From Patescibacteria group bacterium (GTDB lineage: Bacteria; Patescibacteriota; Minisyncoccia; Portnoybacterales; GWB1-42-6), in NCBI GenBank assembly GCA_018826025.1, contig JAHKAK010000029.1:1-15412 (forward strand): DNA of 15,412 nt, in the 5' to 3' direction. Below are positions 6,011 to 12,967 of this stretch, one piece after another. The notes below the pieces were generated by a model. It had not been told where the DNA came from. It saw only the letters and a program-made list of their open reading frames with translations, and searched no databases. Position 1 is the first letter of the stretch. Each line of letters starts with the position of its first letter. Position numbers and translations under genes: made by a program.

Positions 6011-7109
6011 CCCGAGCGTAGCGAGGGATCTCGTCTTATCACGGCAATCCGCGGGATTGCTTCGCTTCGCTCGCAATAACGGAGTTGTCTTTGAAAAAAT
6101 TGTTAGTTTGGAAAACTTATTCTCGGCTTGGCGAGAATTCAAAAAAGGCAAAAGCGGCAAATTAGATGTCCAGCGATTTGAATTTAATCTGGAAGATAAT
6201 TTGTTCGGGCTTCACGCGGACTTGGCCAACGGCGCTTGGCGGCACTCCCATTATACCGCGTTTAATGTTTGCGATCCAAAATTGAGGCGAATCCACAAAG
6301 CCTGCGTCCGTGATAGAGTTTTGCATCACGCGATTTTTCGTGTTTTATATCCGATTTTTGATAAAAGTTTTATCTTTGATTCTTATTCTTGCCGTTTGGC
6401 GAAAGGCACGCATAAAGCCGTCAGTCGCCTGGAAAAATTCTGTCGTCAATTAAGTCGAAACAACGTCAGAAATACGGGTGTCTTAAAATGTGACATTAAG
6501 AAGTTCTTCGATTCAATTGACCAGAATATCTTGTTGGAGTTGATAAGAAAGAAAATTACAGATGAAAAATCCTTGCGGCTCGTCAGCGATATTCTTGGCA
6601 GTTTTGAGAAAAACAAAGGCAAGGGATTGCCGCTGGGCAATGTGACCAGCCAATTGTTCGCCAATATCTATTTGAACGAGCTGGACCAATTTGCTAAGCA
6701 TACTTTGCGGATTAAACACTATCTGCGCTATTGCGATGATTTTATTATTTTGAGCGGGGATAGGGAATATCTTGAAGGATTAGTCCGCCAAATAAATATT
6801 TTTCTATCGGTCAAATTGAAATTATCGCTCCATCCTGATAAGATAATAGTCAGAAAGCATCATCAGGGAATTGATTGGCTGGGTTACGTTATTTTACCGC
6901 ATTACCGGGTTTTGCGGACAAAAACAAAGAGGAGGATATTGAGGAAGATGATGGCAAAGCGCCGAAATTTAGAAGGTGGCTTTATTGAAGAAAAATCTTT
7001 TAATCAAAGTCTGCAATCGTATCTGGGAGTCTTGCGGCATTGTGAAGGACGCAAAATTAAAAGAGAGATAGAAATTGTATGCGGCAAATTTTCAACAATA
7101 AAATCTTAA
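5994..7109 (+). CDS. DGR reverse transcriptase
   Basis: This is a retron/DGR-clade reverse transcriptase with all catalytic parts: palm aspartate in KCDIKKFFDSID (D167), DGR-specific LGNVTSQ (G215 to Q220) where other reverse transcriptases have QG...SP, YCDD active site (residues 246-249), and a thumb motif GIDWLGYVILPHYRVLR. It copies TR RNA into cDNA with errors at adenines, together with Avd. The conserved part begins around residue 33 (FEKIVSLENLFSAW). Residues 3-30 are encoded by a palindromic dispersed repeat, and no ATG or GTG lies between it and the conserved start, so the ATG at 5994 is the best candidate although no SD is seen. The 3' end overlaps the murJ start by 31 bp, suggesting translational coupling or insertion right next to murJ. 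Confidence 0.94.
   Translation: MMSRVIPSVARDLVLSRQSAGLLRFARNNGVVFEKIVSLENLFSAWREFKKGKSGKLDVQRFEFNLEDNLFGLHADLANGAWRHSHYTAFNVCDPKLRRIHKACVRDRVLHHAIFRVLYPIFDKSFIFDSYSCRLAKGTHKAVSRLEKFCRQLSRNNVRNTGVLKCDIKKFFDSIDQNILLELIRKKITDEKSLRLVSDILGSFEKNKGKGLPLGNVTSQLFANIYLNELDQFAKHTLRIKHYLRYCDDFIILSGDREYLEGLVRQINIFLSVKLKLSLHPDKIIVRKHHQGIDWLGYVILPHYRVLRTKTKRRILRKMMAKRRNLEGGFIEEKSFNQSLQSYLGVLRHCEGRKIKREIEIVCGKFSTIKS
6004..6092. repeat. Palindromic dispersed repeat at the avd/RT 5' ends
   Basis: The unit starts gtcatcccgagcgtagcgag and ends attgcttcgcttcgctcgca, with internal inverted segments (caatcc-gcgg-gattg). It is the same family as the segment in lepA at 10550-10658 (cattgcgaggag...gcaatcccg). It supplies the first codons of RT on one strand and the upstream region of avd on the other. 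Confidence 0.7.
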
Positions 7110-8749
7110 ACGGCCAGTCGCGGACCATAACGGGCGCGGCAATGATTTTGGCAATAGCTTCCATTGTTAGCCGCTTGCTGGGTTTGTTGCGCGATCGCTT
7201 GCTGGCCGGCAGTTTTGGCGCGGGCGACACGTTGGATATTTATTACGCGGCCTTTCGCGTGCCGGACTTGGTTTATAATTTGTTAATCATGGGCGCGCTT
7301 TCAGCCGGCTTTATCCCGGTGTTTGTGGCGTTGTGGCCTGCCCGCCAGCAGCCTGAGCCGCAGGCGATGGCAGGCGGGGAGAAAAACCACGGCGAGCTGA
7401 AAGCTGAGTGGCAATTTGTAAACAGTCTGACAAATATTTTATTAGCCGCTCTTTTAATTTTGGGCGGCTTATTTTTTATTTTTGCACCCCAGCTTATAAA
7501 ATTAATCACGCCGGGCTTCTCCGCGGCCAAAATGGCCTTAACAGTAACCTTGACGCGCATTATGTTTTTAAGTCCGCTGCTGCTGGGTTTAAGCTCGGTT
7601 TTTGGCGGAATTTTACAAAGCGCCAAGCGTTTTTTGATTTTTTCGTTGACGCCGATTTTTTATAACCTGGGTATAATTTTTGGTATTCTGTTTTTAGTGC
7701 CCAAATACGGCGCGCCGGGTTTGGCTTGGGGTGTTGTTTTGGGCGCCGCGTTGCATATGATAATTCAATTGCCCGCGGTGCGCTCTCTTGGCTGGAGGTG
7801 GCGACCGTCTTTTAATTGGCGCGATGAAAATATCAGACGCTTGGCGCGTTTAATGGGGCCGCGCACTTTAACCTTGGCAATTTCCCAGGTTAATTTTTTG
7901 GCAATAACTATGGTGGCCTCTACCTTGGCGGCCGGAAGCCTGGCAATCTTTAACTTAGCTTATAATATCTGGACTTTTCCTTTGGGTGTCATGGCGGCTT
8001 CTTTAGCCATCGCGGTTTTTCCGAGTTTGTCGGCCAACGCGGCGCAACGGGACTGGTCAAGCTTTGCCAAAAACTTTTCCGCCACTTTCCGCCACATTTT
8101 ATTTTTAATTATTCCCTTCAGCGTTCTATTGTTTGTTTTGCGCGCGCAAATTGTGCGGGTAATTTTGGGAACGGGGAAATTTGGCTGGAACGATACAATT
8201 TTGACCATTAATGCTTTGCAATATTTAACGCTCGGGCTTTTGGCGGAGGCATTAATGTTGTTGCTGGTGCGCGGATTTTTCGCGTTGGAAGACACCAAGA
8301 CCCCTTTCTGGCTGGGGCTGGTTGGTTCACTTTTACGCATTGGCGGAGCGTGGCTCTTGATGGCGCCGCTGGGCGTTGGGGGGCTGGCCTTGGGTTGGGC
8401 CTTGGGCGGCACCTTCAATATGCTTTTGCTTTGGTTTTTTTTGGAAAAGAAAGTGAAGGATTTGCGGTTTGGCGAAATTTTAACCAGCGCGCTGAAAATA
8501 TCAATGGCTTCATTTTTGGCGGGCGGAAGCGCTTGGTTGGCCTTGCGTTTAGCAGATAATTTTGTGGATACGCATACTTTTTTGGGGCTTTTAACTCAAG
8601 GTTTAATCGCGGGCGGCGCGGGACTGGCAGTTTACCTTTTAGCCAGCGCGGCGCTGGGCGTGGCAGAAATGCGGGCTTTGTGGCAGATGGTAAAAAGCGG
8701 TTCGCCGTTTAAAGCCGTCGTCCTAGATAAGGAAATAGTTCAAGATTAA
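7079..8749 (+). CDS. murJ: MurJ lipid II flippase (556 aa)
   Basis: MurJ moves the peptidoglycan precursor lipid II across the cytoplasmic membrane. The N-terminus shows the family signature (ASIVSRLLGLLRDRLLAG, FGAGDTLDIYYAAFRVPDL), followed by many membrane segments through to the end, and length is normal for MurJ with about 14 helices. The ATG at 7079 fits homologous N-termini and lies inside the end of the RT gene; a purine-rich stretch (agagagatag) precedes it. Residues about 86-100 come from a palindromic repeat in the loop after the second helix. The following gene starts 3 bp after the stop, suggesting an operon. Confidence 0.94.
   Translation: MRQIFNNKILNGQSRTITGAAMILAIASIVSRLLGLLRDRLLAGSFGAGDTLDIYYAAFRVPDLVYNLLIMGALSAGFIPVFVALWPARQQPEPQAMAGGEKNHGELKAEWQFVNSLTNILLAALLILGGLFFIFAPQLIKLITPGFSAAKMALTVTLTRIMFLSPLLLGLSSVFGGILQSAKRFLIFSLTPIFYNLGIIFGILFLVPKYGAPGLAWGVVLGAALHMIIQLPAVRSLGWRWRPSFNWRDENIRRLARLMGPRTLTLAISQVNFLAITMVASTLAAGSLAIFNLAYNIWTFPLGVMAASLAIAVFPSLSANAAQRDWSSFAKNFSATFRHILFLIIPFSVLLFVLRAQIVRVILGTGKFGWNDTILTINALQYLTLGLLAEALMLLLVRGFFALEDTKTPFWLGLVGSLLRIGGAWLLMAPLGVGGLALGWALGGTFNMLLLWFFLEKKVKDLRFGEILTSALKISMASFLAGGSAWLALRLADNFVDTHTFLGLLTQGLIAGGAGLAVYLLASAALGVAEMRALWQMVKSGSPFKAVVLDKEIVQD
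7336..7375. repeat. Palindromic repeat inside murJ
   Basis: gcctgcc (7336-7342) pairs with ggcaggc (7369-7375), and inside it gcctg (7351-7355) pairs with caggc (7361-7365). The segment encodes a loop (PARQQPEPQAMAGGE) with no counterpart in ordinary MurJ proteins that I know of, and the frame is preserved. Confidence 0.5.
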
Positions 8750-8752
8750 ATT

Positions 8753-9370
8753 ATGCCTTCTCCCATCACCCATATTGTTTTAGCGGATAAAGTTTTTGAT
8801 AAATATTTTTCCGACAAAGACCGTAAAGCTTTTTTTGTCGGCACCAGTTTTCCCGATATTCGTTATTACGATAATTTGGACCGCGAAAAAACCCATCAAG
8901 ACGGTCTGAATATAGAGAGAATAGGGAAGGAAAGCTCTTTTTTGGCGGGGATGCATTTTCACGCTTTCGTAGATGAAAAATGGGGGGATTTTTACCAATG
9001 GCTGGAAGAGCACCCTTTTTATATTGAGCCGCACCAAGTGTCGGTCGTGGCTTTAAAATTTTTTGAAGACGAACGGTTATACGGCCGCTTTAAAGAGTGG
9101 GAACAAATCGCGGAATTTTTCGACGGTGTTTTAGACGAGGAGAAAAAATTTGAAATAGCGGAAAAAGATATTCTTCGCTGGCATGGGTTTTTGCGGCAAT
9201 ACTTTATTAAAAAGCCCAACGACCAAACCCGGCGGCCAATTTTAATGGATGCCGGCCTTAATTCGGATTTTGCCGATCAAGTCAATCTTTTTATTGAACA
9301 AATGCGCGGCGACAAGAGAATTATTGAGGCGATTGACGATTTTTACGATAAATTTGAAAGTTTACTTTAG
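8753..9370 (+). CDS. Putative zinc-dependent phospholipase C-like protein (205 aa)
   Basis: The spacing of possible metal ligands resembles the Zn-dependent phospholipase C family: H7 in PSPITHIVLA, D35 in GTSFPDIRY, H48, and H68/H70 with D73 in AGMHFHAFVDEKWGD. The protein has no signal peptide, so any activity would be intracellular or it may be only a structural relative of that family. It starts 3 bp after murJ with no clear SD, so translation is probably coupled to murJ. A hairpin terminator follows at 9422. The function is a suggestion from motif pattern only; an HD-type hydrolase is a less likely alternative. Confidence 0.6.
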   Translation: MPSPITHIVLADKVFDKYFSDKDRKAFFVGTSFPDIRYYDNLDREKTHQDGLNIERIGKESSFLAGMHFHAFVDEKWGDFYQWLEEHPFYIEPHQVSVVALKFFEDERLYGRFKEWEQIAEFFDGVLDEEKKFEIAEKDILRWHGFLRQYFIKKPNDQTRRPILMDAGLNSDFADQVNLFIEQMRGDKRIIEAIDDFYDKFESLL

Positions 9371-9421
9371 TCGCTTTTCTTAATTAGCGATTGATAAAAC
9401 CTAAAAATTATGTCAAAATAC

Positions 9422-9445
9422 AATCGTCCTTTTGGGGCGATTTTT
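9422..9445 (+). terminator. Terminator after the murJ operon
   Basis: aatcgtcc (9422-9429) pairs with ggggcgatt (9434-9442) with one G-U pair, followed by Ts. It lies 52 bp after the stop at 9370. Confidence 0.65.
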
Positions 9446-9470
9446 GGTATTTGTATATGAACAATATCAA

Positions 9471-9489
9471 CCCTTCGACAGGCTCAGGG
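9471..9489. repeat. Dispersed repeat cccttcgacaggctcaggg before lepA
   Basis: This 19-bp palindromic unit recurs inside lepA at 10726-10744 with two differences. Here it lies 11 bp upstream of the lepA start and displaces any SD. Confidence 0.65.
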
Positions 9490-9500
9490 TAAAAAATAAG

Positions 9501-11645
9501 ATGAACAACATTAGGAATTTTGCCATTATTGCTCACATAGACCATGGAAAATCCACTTTGGCGGATCGGTTTTTGGAATTGACCGGCACTATTGAGAAAC
9601 GGAAAATGAAAGAGCAATTTTTGGATACGATGGATTTGGAGCGGGAGCGGGGCATTACGATTAAGCTTCAGCCGGTGCGGATGACATACAAAATGCAAAA
9701 TGTAAATCTCAAAATGGAAAATGACAACGTAAAGTTGCGTGGCAACCACGTTGCTTTACGCAATGAAAAATTTAAAATAAATCCCGCGGAGCGGGATACC
9801 AAAATTTTGAATTTTGATTTTTACACTTTAAATTTAATTGATACTCCCGGCCACGTGGATTTTTCGTATGAAGTTTCCCGTTCTTTAGCCGCGGTGGAAG
9901 GCGCGATTTTACTGGTGGACGCGACCAAGGGAGTGCAAGCGCAGACTTTGGCTAATTTATATTTGGCGCAGCAGCAAGGCTTAACTATTATACCGGCGAT
10001 AAATAAAATTGATTTGCCGGGCGCGCGAGTGGAAGCGGTGGAAGAAGAGATAAAAGAGTTGTTGGAAAGTCATAACTCCCCCCTACCCCCTCTTAATTTA
10101 AGAGGGGGAGAAATCCTTTCTGAAAAAGGGCGTAGTCCAATTGGGGCTTTACGCCTCAACCCTCACCTTACAAAGTTGGAAGGAGAACCAGTTATTTACA
10201 AAATTTCCGGTAAAGAAGGAACGGGTGTAGAAAAATTATTACAAGCGGTTATTGCAAAAGTGCCGCCGCCGAAAATGGAAGCGCAAAAGCCTTTTCGCTC
10301 ATTGGTCTTTGATTCCAGTTACGACGCGTATAAAGGTGTTTTAGCGTATATCAGAGTGGTGGATGGTGAAATTAAGCGTGGGGATAAGATTATGTTTATG
10401 GCTTCGGGTGCGCGGATGGAAGCCATAGAGGTTGGAATTTTTACGCCGACTTTAAAATTAGCGGATAAATTATCAGCTGGTGAGATTGGCTATATTGCCA
10501 CTGGCTTAAAAGAGGTAGCGCTTTGCCGGGTGGGCGATACGATTACGACTGTCATTGCGAGGAGTGATTCCGCCTTGGCGGTGGAGCAACGAAGCAATCC
10601 CGTGGAAGGCAGTAATATAGCGGGATCGCCACGCCCCTTCGGGGTTCGCGATGACAACAAGGTTAAGCCATTGCCTGGCTATAAAGAACCACGGCCCATG
10701 GTTTTTGCCAGTTTCTACCCCTCGACCCTTCGACAAGTTCAGGGTAAACATAGCCCGAGGAATGAGGCGCAAGACTATAATCAACTGCGTGAGGCGCTGG
10801 GCAAATTGAAATTGAGCGATGCCGCTTTGGTTTTTGAGCCGGAAAGCTCCGACGCCTTGGGCCGCGGATTTAAATGCGGTTTTTTGGGCATGTTGCATTT
10901 GGAAATAGTTTTCGAGCGTTTGCGCCGGGAATATAGTTTAGAATTAATCGTGACCACGCCGAGCGTCGTTTACCAGATAAAAAAAAGAAACAACGAGGAG
11001 CTGACAATTTATTCACCCCAACAATTGCCCGATCCCAGCCACCTTGATGAAGTGCGCGAGCCTTGGGTGAGATTGGAAGTTATCAGTCCCAGCGAGTATT
11101 TGGGAGTTGCAATGAAACTGCTTCAAACAATTGGCGGCAATTATTTGGAGACGCAGTACCTTGGCACCCAACGGGTGATTATTTCTTACGAGGCGCCGTT
11201 GCGTGAAATTATCGTAGATTTTTATGATAAATTGAAAAGCGCCACTTCCGGCTATGCCTCCATGAGTTATGAGCTGATTGGCTGGCGGGCGGGTGATTTG
11301 GTGCGAATGGATATTTTGGTGGCGCAAGAGCCAGTGGAAGCTTTTGCCAGAATTATTCCGCGCGCCAAAGCCACGGGCGAGGGCCGGAGTATCGTGGAAA
11401 AACTAAAAGAGATTTTACCGCCGCAAATGTTCGCGGTAGCTTTGCAGGCGGCGGTGGGCGGCAAGATTGTGGCGCGGGAAGATTTGGCGGCGCGGCGCAA
11501 AGACGTGACCGCTAAACTCTATGGGGGAGACGTGACGCGCAAAAACAAATTATTGGACAAACAGAGAAAAGGGAAAAAGAAAATGCGCGACCGCGGGAGC
11601 GTGAATATCCCGCAGGAAGTGTTTTTGAAAATACTTAAAAAGTAA
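9501..11645 (+). CDS. lepA: Elongation factor 4 (LepA) with four repeat-derived inserts (714 aa)
   Basis: LepA is a ribosome-binding GTPase that acts in translation under stress and in initiation or assembly. The start at 9501 gives the canonical N-terminus (MNNIRNFAIIAHIDHGKST, the G1 loop). G2 (RERGITI), G3 (DTPGH), G4 (NKID) and G5 (ISGK) are all present, then domains II-III and the LepA-specific C-terminal domain (KLYGGDVTRKNKLLDKQRKGKKKM). At 714 residues it is over 100 longer than the usual 600 or so. The excess maps to four blocks built of dispersed repeats: residues about 64-107 (between G2 and G3), 191-231 (before G5), 350-386 (domain II) and 408-421. All four keep the frame and leave the conserved motifs intact, so the protein is probably functional. 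There is no SD; a repeat occupies the upstream region. Confidence 0.95.
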   Translation: MNNIRNFAIIAHIDHGKSTLADRFLELTGTIEKRKMKEQFLDTMDLERERGITIKLQPVRMTYKMQNVNLKMENDNVKLRGNHVALRNEKFKINPAERDTKILNFDFYTLNLIDTPGHVDFSYEVSRSLAAVEGAILLVDATKGVQAQTLANLYLAQQQGLTIIPAINKIDLPGARVEAVEEEIKELLESHNSPLPPLNLRGGEILSEKGRSPIGALRLNPHLTKLEGEPVIYKISGKEGTGVEKLLQAVIAKVPPPKMEAQKPFRSLVFDSSYDAYKGVLAYIRVVDGEIKRGDKIMFMASGARMEAIEVGIFTPTLKLADKLSAGEIGYIATGLKEVALCRVGDTITTVIARSDSALAVEQRSNPVEGSNIAGSPRPFGVRDDNKVKPLPGYKEPRPMVFASFYPSTLRQVQGKHSPRNEAQDYNQLREALGKLKLSDAALVFEPESSDALGRGFKCGFLGMLHLEIVFERLRREYSLELIVTTPSVVYQIKKRNNEELTIYSPQQLPDPSHLDEVREPWVRLEVISPSEYLGVAMKLLQTIGGNYLETQYLGTQRVIISYEAPLREIIVDFYDKLKSATSGYASMSYELIGWRAGDLVRMDILVAQEPVEAFARIIPRAKATGEGRSIVEKLKEILPPQMFAVALQAAVGGKIVAREDLAARRKDVTAKLYGGDVTRKNKLLDKQRKGKKKMRDRGSVNIPQEVFLKILKK
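9688..9820. repeat. Repeat insert 1 in lepA
   Basis: An A-rich section (aaaatgcaaaatgtaaat) is followed by an imperfect palindrome gtaaag...ctttac (9729-9760) and a perfect hairpin atcccgc-gga-gcgggat (9781-9797), then aaaattttgaattttgattt. It encodes about 44 lysine/asparagine-rich residues between the G2 and G3 motifs, absent from normal LepA. Confidence 0.7.
10072..10192. repeat. Repeat insert 2 in lepA
   Basis: It contains a perfect 10-bp hairpin (10086-10095 with 10099-10108, ccccctctta/taagaggggg) followed by agaaatcc, the family also seen at 1080-1110. It encodes about 40 residues (NSPLPPLNLRGGE and on) just before the G5 motif. Confidence 0.7.
10550..10658. repeat. Repeat insert 3 in lepA
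   Basis: The segment gtcattgcgaggag ... gcgatgacaa is a palindromic repeat of the same family as 6004-6092, bounded by inverted gtcattgcg and cgcgatgac. It encodes about 36 residues in domain II, replacing a short loop. Confidence 0.75.
10721..10762. repeat. Repeat insert 4 in lepA
   Basis: It contains cccttcgacaagttcaggg (10726-10744), the second copy of the unit at 9471-9489, and encodes about 13 extra residues (STLRQVQGKHSPR) before the conserved DYNQLREAL. Confidence 0.7.
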
Positions 11646-11649
11646 GTTC

Positions 11650-11800
11650 GTTCTCTTTTGTGGCCACAAAAGAGAACCAGAAAAAGGCCCGCGCGACGAT
11701 AAAATTTTGAAAAATTCTGGGCTCGCCTCGCTAAATTTGCTATGCACAACGCCCCGACCTGACGGTCGGGGCCCCACCACATCACGCAAATTCTTAACGC
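11650..11800. repeat. Composite repeat after lepA with a 28-bp perfect palindrome
   Basis: Bases 11650-11677 form a perfect palindrome (each arm gttctcttttgtgg or its complement), and 11750-11771 contain a GC-rich hairpin (ccccgacc ... ggtcgggg). The stretch between lepA and the small minus-strand gene (11646-11905) has no convincing gene; the open frames across it are repeat sequence. The first palindrome starts 5 bp after the lepA stop and may act as its terminator although no T run follows. Confidence 0.6.
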
Positions 11801-11847
11801 TCGGCTTGCCCTGAATTTGGACAAAATTTTTCGTATGCGCGTAAAGA

Positions 11848-11880
11848 TAAAAAGGAAAAAACCACCCTCAACGGGCGGTT
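11848..11880 (-). terminator. Terminator of the 34-aa gene (minus strand)
   Basis: On the minus strand aaccgccc pairs with gggtggtt (plus positions 11873-11880 and 11860-11867, one G-U pair), followed by ttttttcctttttatc. It lies 26 bp past the stop of the small minus-strand gene and supports that gene being real. Confidence 0.75.
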
Positions 11881-11905
11881 GAAAAAAGGGGGAATTCTGT
11901 TATTA

Positions 11906-12010
11906 TCAAAACAACGGCGCCAGAGTGAAGGCGAGCATGCTTAAAACCACGACGGAAGCCGTGATTATCCAAAAAATGCGCAAAGTTTTTTTATGGCGGG
12001 TTAGGTCCAT
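11906..12010 (-). CDS. Small single-pass membrane peptide (34 aa)
   Basis: The ATG at 12010-12008 is followed by 34 codons and TGA (11908-11906). The peptide has a short basic N-terminus (MDLTRHKKTLRIFW) and a hydrophobic helix of about 20 residues ending the protein (VVVLSMLAFTLAPLF). The likely SD is tagga, a few bases upstream on the minus strand, and a hairpin terminator follows. It lies divergently next to the FtsB/DivIC-like gene. Such short genes are usually missed by annotation. The role is unknown; the positive-inside N-terminus suggests the C-terminus ends in or outside the membrane. Confidence 0.65.
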   Translation of the reverse strand: MDLTRHKKTLRIFWIITASVVVLSMLAFTLAPLF

Positions 12011-12032
12011 ATATTCCTATAAATTACGAATG

Positions 12033-12148
12033 GATTTAACTCCTCCTAACCTCCTCTTTAGAAAAAGAGGAGAGACCCCCTCTCTTTTTTAAAGAGAGGG
12101 GTGCTTGCCTCGCCGTAGCTTTAGCGAAGGCAGGGGGTGAGTTAAATC
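12033..12148. repeat. Palindromic element with 9-bp terminal inverted repeats
   Basis: The ends gatttaact (12033-12041) and agttaaatc (12140-12148) are exact inverted repeats. Inside are three hairpins: cctcctctt/aagaggag, ccctctctttt/aaagagaggg, and tgcctcgc...gcgaaggca. It fills the space between the 34-aa gene and the ftsB-like gene and may carry their promoters at its edges. It resembles the element inside the DUF4012 gene in its C/G runs and taa-rich ends. Confidence 0.7.
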
Positions 12149-12181
12149 TGTATTTGATTTTAATATATTCTATCAGAAACA

Positions 12182-12589
12182 ATGCCAGAAAACAAGCTGA
12201 AAAAATTTTTTAGTTCCCGGACCGTGCTGTTTTTGCTGCTGTTGGCGTTTGTTTGGCTAAGTTTGGTGCTGGTTAAAGCATTTTATAAAAAGCGGCAGTT
12301 GGATCAGGAAATTGGCTCGCTGAAAGCGGAAATTGAGAAAATGGACAAGAAGGGGCAGGAATTAAATCAGTTACTTGGTTATTTTAGCAGTGAGTCATAC
12401 TTGGAAAAAGAGGCCAAGGATAAGTTGAATTTAAAAAAGGAAGGGGAGAGTGTGGTGATGGTTCAGGGGCCGGCCGATGAGGCAGTTGGTGAAAATAACA
12501 ATAGTGGTGCTTCAGTAGCGGCTGCCATTAGCGCGCCGGTTGTGGAGAATAATTTAGTGAAGTGGTGGAATTTTTTCTTTAAGAGATAA
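12182..12589 (+). CDS. Septum formation initiator, FtsB/DivIC-like (135 aa)
   Basis: The topology is that of FtsB/DivIC: a short basic cytoplasmic N-terminus (MPENKLKKFFSSR), one membrane helix (about residues 14-33, VLFLLLLAFVWLSLVLV), then a coiled coil (about 36-70, LDQEIGSLKAEIEKMDKKG) and the conserved post-coil segment YLEKEAKDKLNLKKEGE. FtsB/DivIC links FtsL and FtsQ/DivIB in the divisome. The tail after residue 95 is variable. No SD is present; a possible promoter (TTAAAT, 16 bp, TATATT at 12164-12169) would give a very short leader. A strong terminator follows. Confidence 0.88.
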   Translation: MPENKLKKFFSSRTVLFLLLLAFVWLSLVLVKAFYKKRQLDQEIGSLKAEIEKMDKKGQELNQLLGYFSSESYLEKEAKDKLNLKKEGESVVMVQGPADEAVGENNNSGASVAAAISAPVVENNLVKWWNFFFKR

Positions 12590-12602
12590 TTAAAAATTAT
12601 AC

Positions 12603-12643
12603 AATAATACAGTTTACTAGTATACTGTATTATTTGTTTTTTT
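12603..12643 (+). terminator. Terminator after the ftsB-like gene
   Basis: Perfect 11-bp arms (12603-12613 with 12624-12634) with further pairing in the centre are followed by tgttttttt. Confidence 0.8.
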
Positions 12644-12780
12644 GACATCTGATGTCCGGAAAATGTCATCGCGGGCCCCTGTAGGGGCGTGGCAATCCCG
12701 TGATATTATTGTTGTCCTCTGGATTGCTTCGCCCCGCGTTGCCGGGCTCGCAACAACAAGCGTTCGGGGCATCGGATGTC
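12644..12780. repeat. Palindromic repeats between the ftsB-like gene and tRNA-Gly
   Basis: The stretch contains gacatc-t-gatgtc (12644-12656), gcccct-gt-aggggc (12675-12688) and the ggcaatcccgtgat ... ggattgcttcg units of the same family as 6004-6092 and 10550-10658. An inverted partner of the first part, catcggatgtcggg, closes the region. No gene seen; the open frames are repeat-derived. Confidence 0.6.
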
Positions 12781-12795
12781 GGGAAATAAAAGAAT

Positions 12796-12866
12796 GCGAG
12801 TGTAGTACAGTGGCAGTACGCTTGCTTCCCAAGCAAGATATGAGGGTTCGATTCCCTTCACTCGCT
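12796..12866 (+). tRNA. tRNA-Gly (anticodon CCC)
   Basis: Acceptor arms gcgagtg/cactcgc pair perfectly, the D stem is gtac/gtac, the anticodon stem cttgc/gcaag holds the loop ttcccaa (CCC at positions 34-36, reading GGG), and the T loop is ttcgatt. The discriminator base is T. CCA is not encoded. Confidence 0.93.
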
Positions 12867-12868
12867 CA

Positions 12869-12898
12869 TTGACAGAACATAGCAATCTATGTTATGTT
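12869..12898 (+). promoter_or_regulatory. Promoter for the orphan gene at 12968
   Basis: TTGACA (12869-12874), 18 bp, TATGTT (12893-12898), directly after tRNA-Gly. The arrangement (consensus -35 with an 18-bp spacer and a consensus SD downstream) matches that of the DGR target gene. A perfect 7-bp hairpin (cttgccg/cggcaag) lies in the leader before the SD. Confidence 0.5.
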
Positions 12899-12967
12899 TC
12901 TATATTGCTTATTTAGGCAATCTTGCCGTAATCAAGCGGCAAGAAGTTCTTATAAGGAGGGCGAACC

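Noticed and set aside
6011..6160. N-terminal extension of the avd frame to 6160
   Set aside because: The extra residues are antisense RT coding and palindromic repeat sequence; Avd length fits a start at 6010 or later.
9432..9500. Upstream start for LepA at 9432
   Set aside because: The added residues translate a terminator and the cccttcgacaggctcaggg repeat; MNNIRNFAIIAHIDHGKST is the canonical start.
12642..12872. Open frame of 76 codons before and over tRNA-Gly
   Set aside because: It is made of palindromic repeats and tRNA sequence, with no SD.
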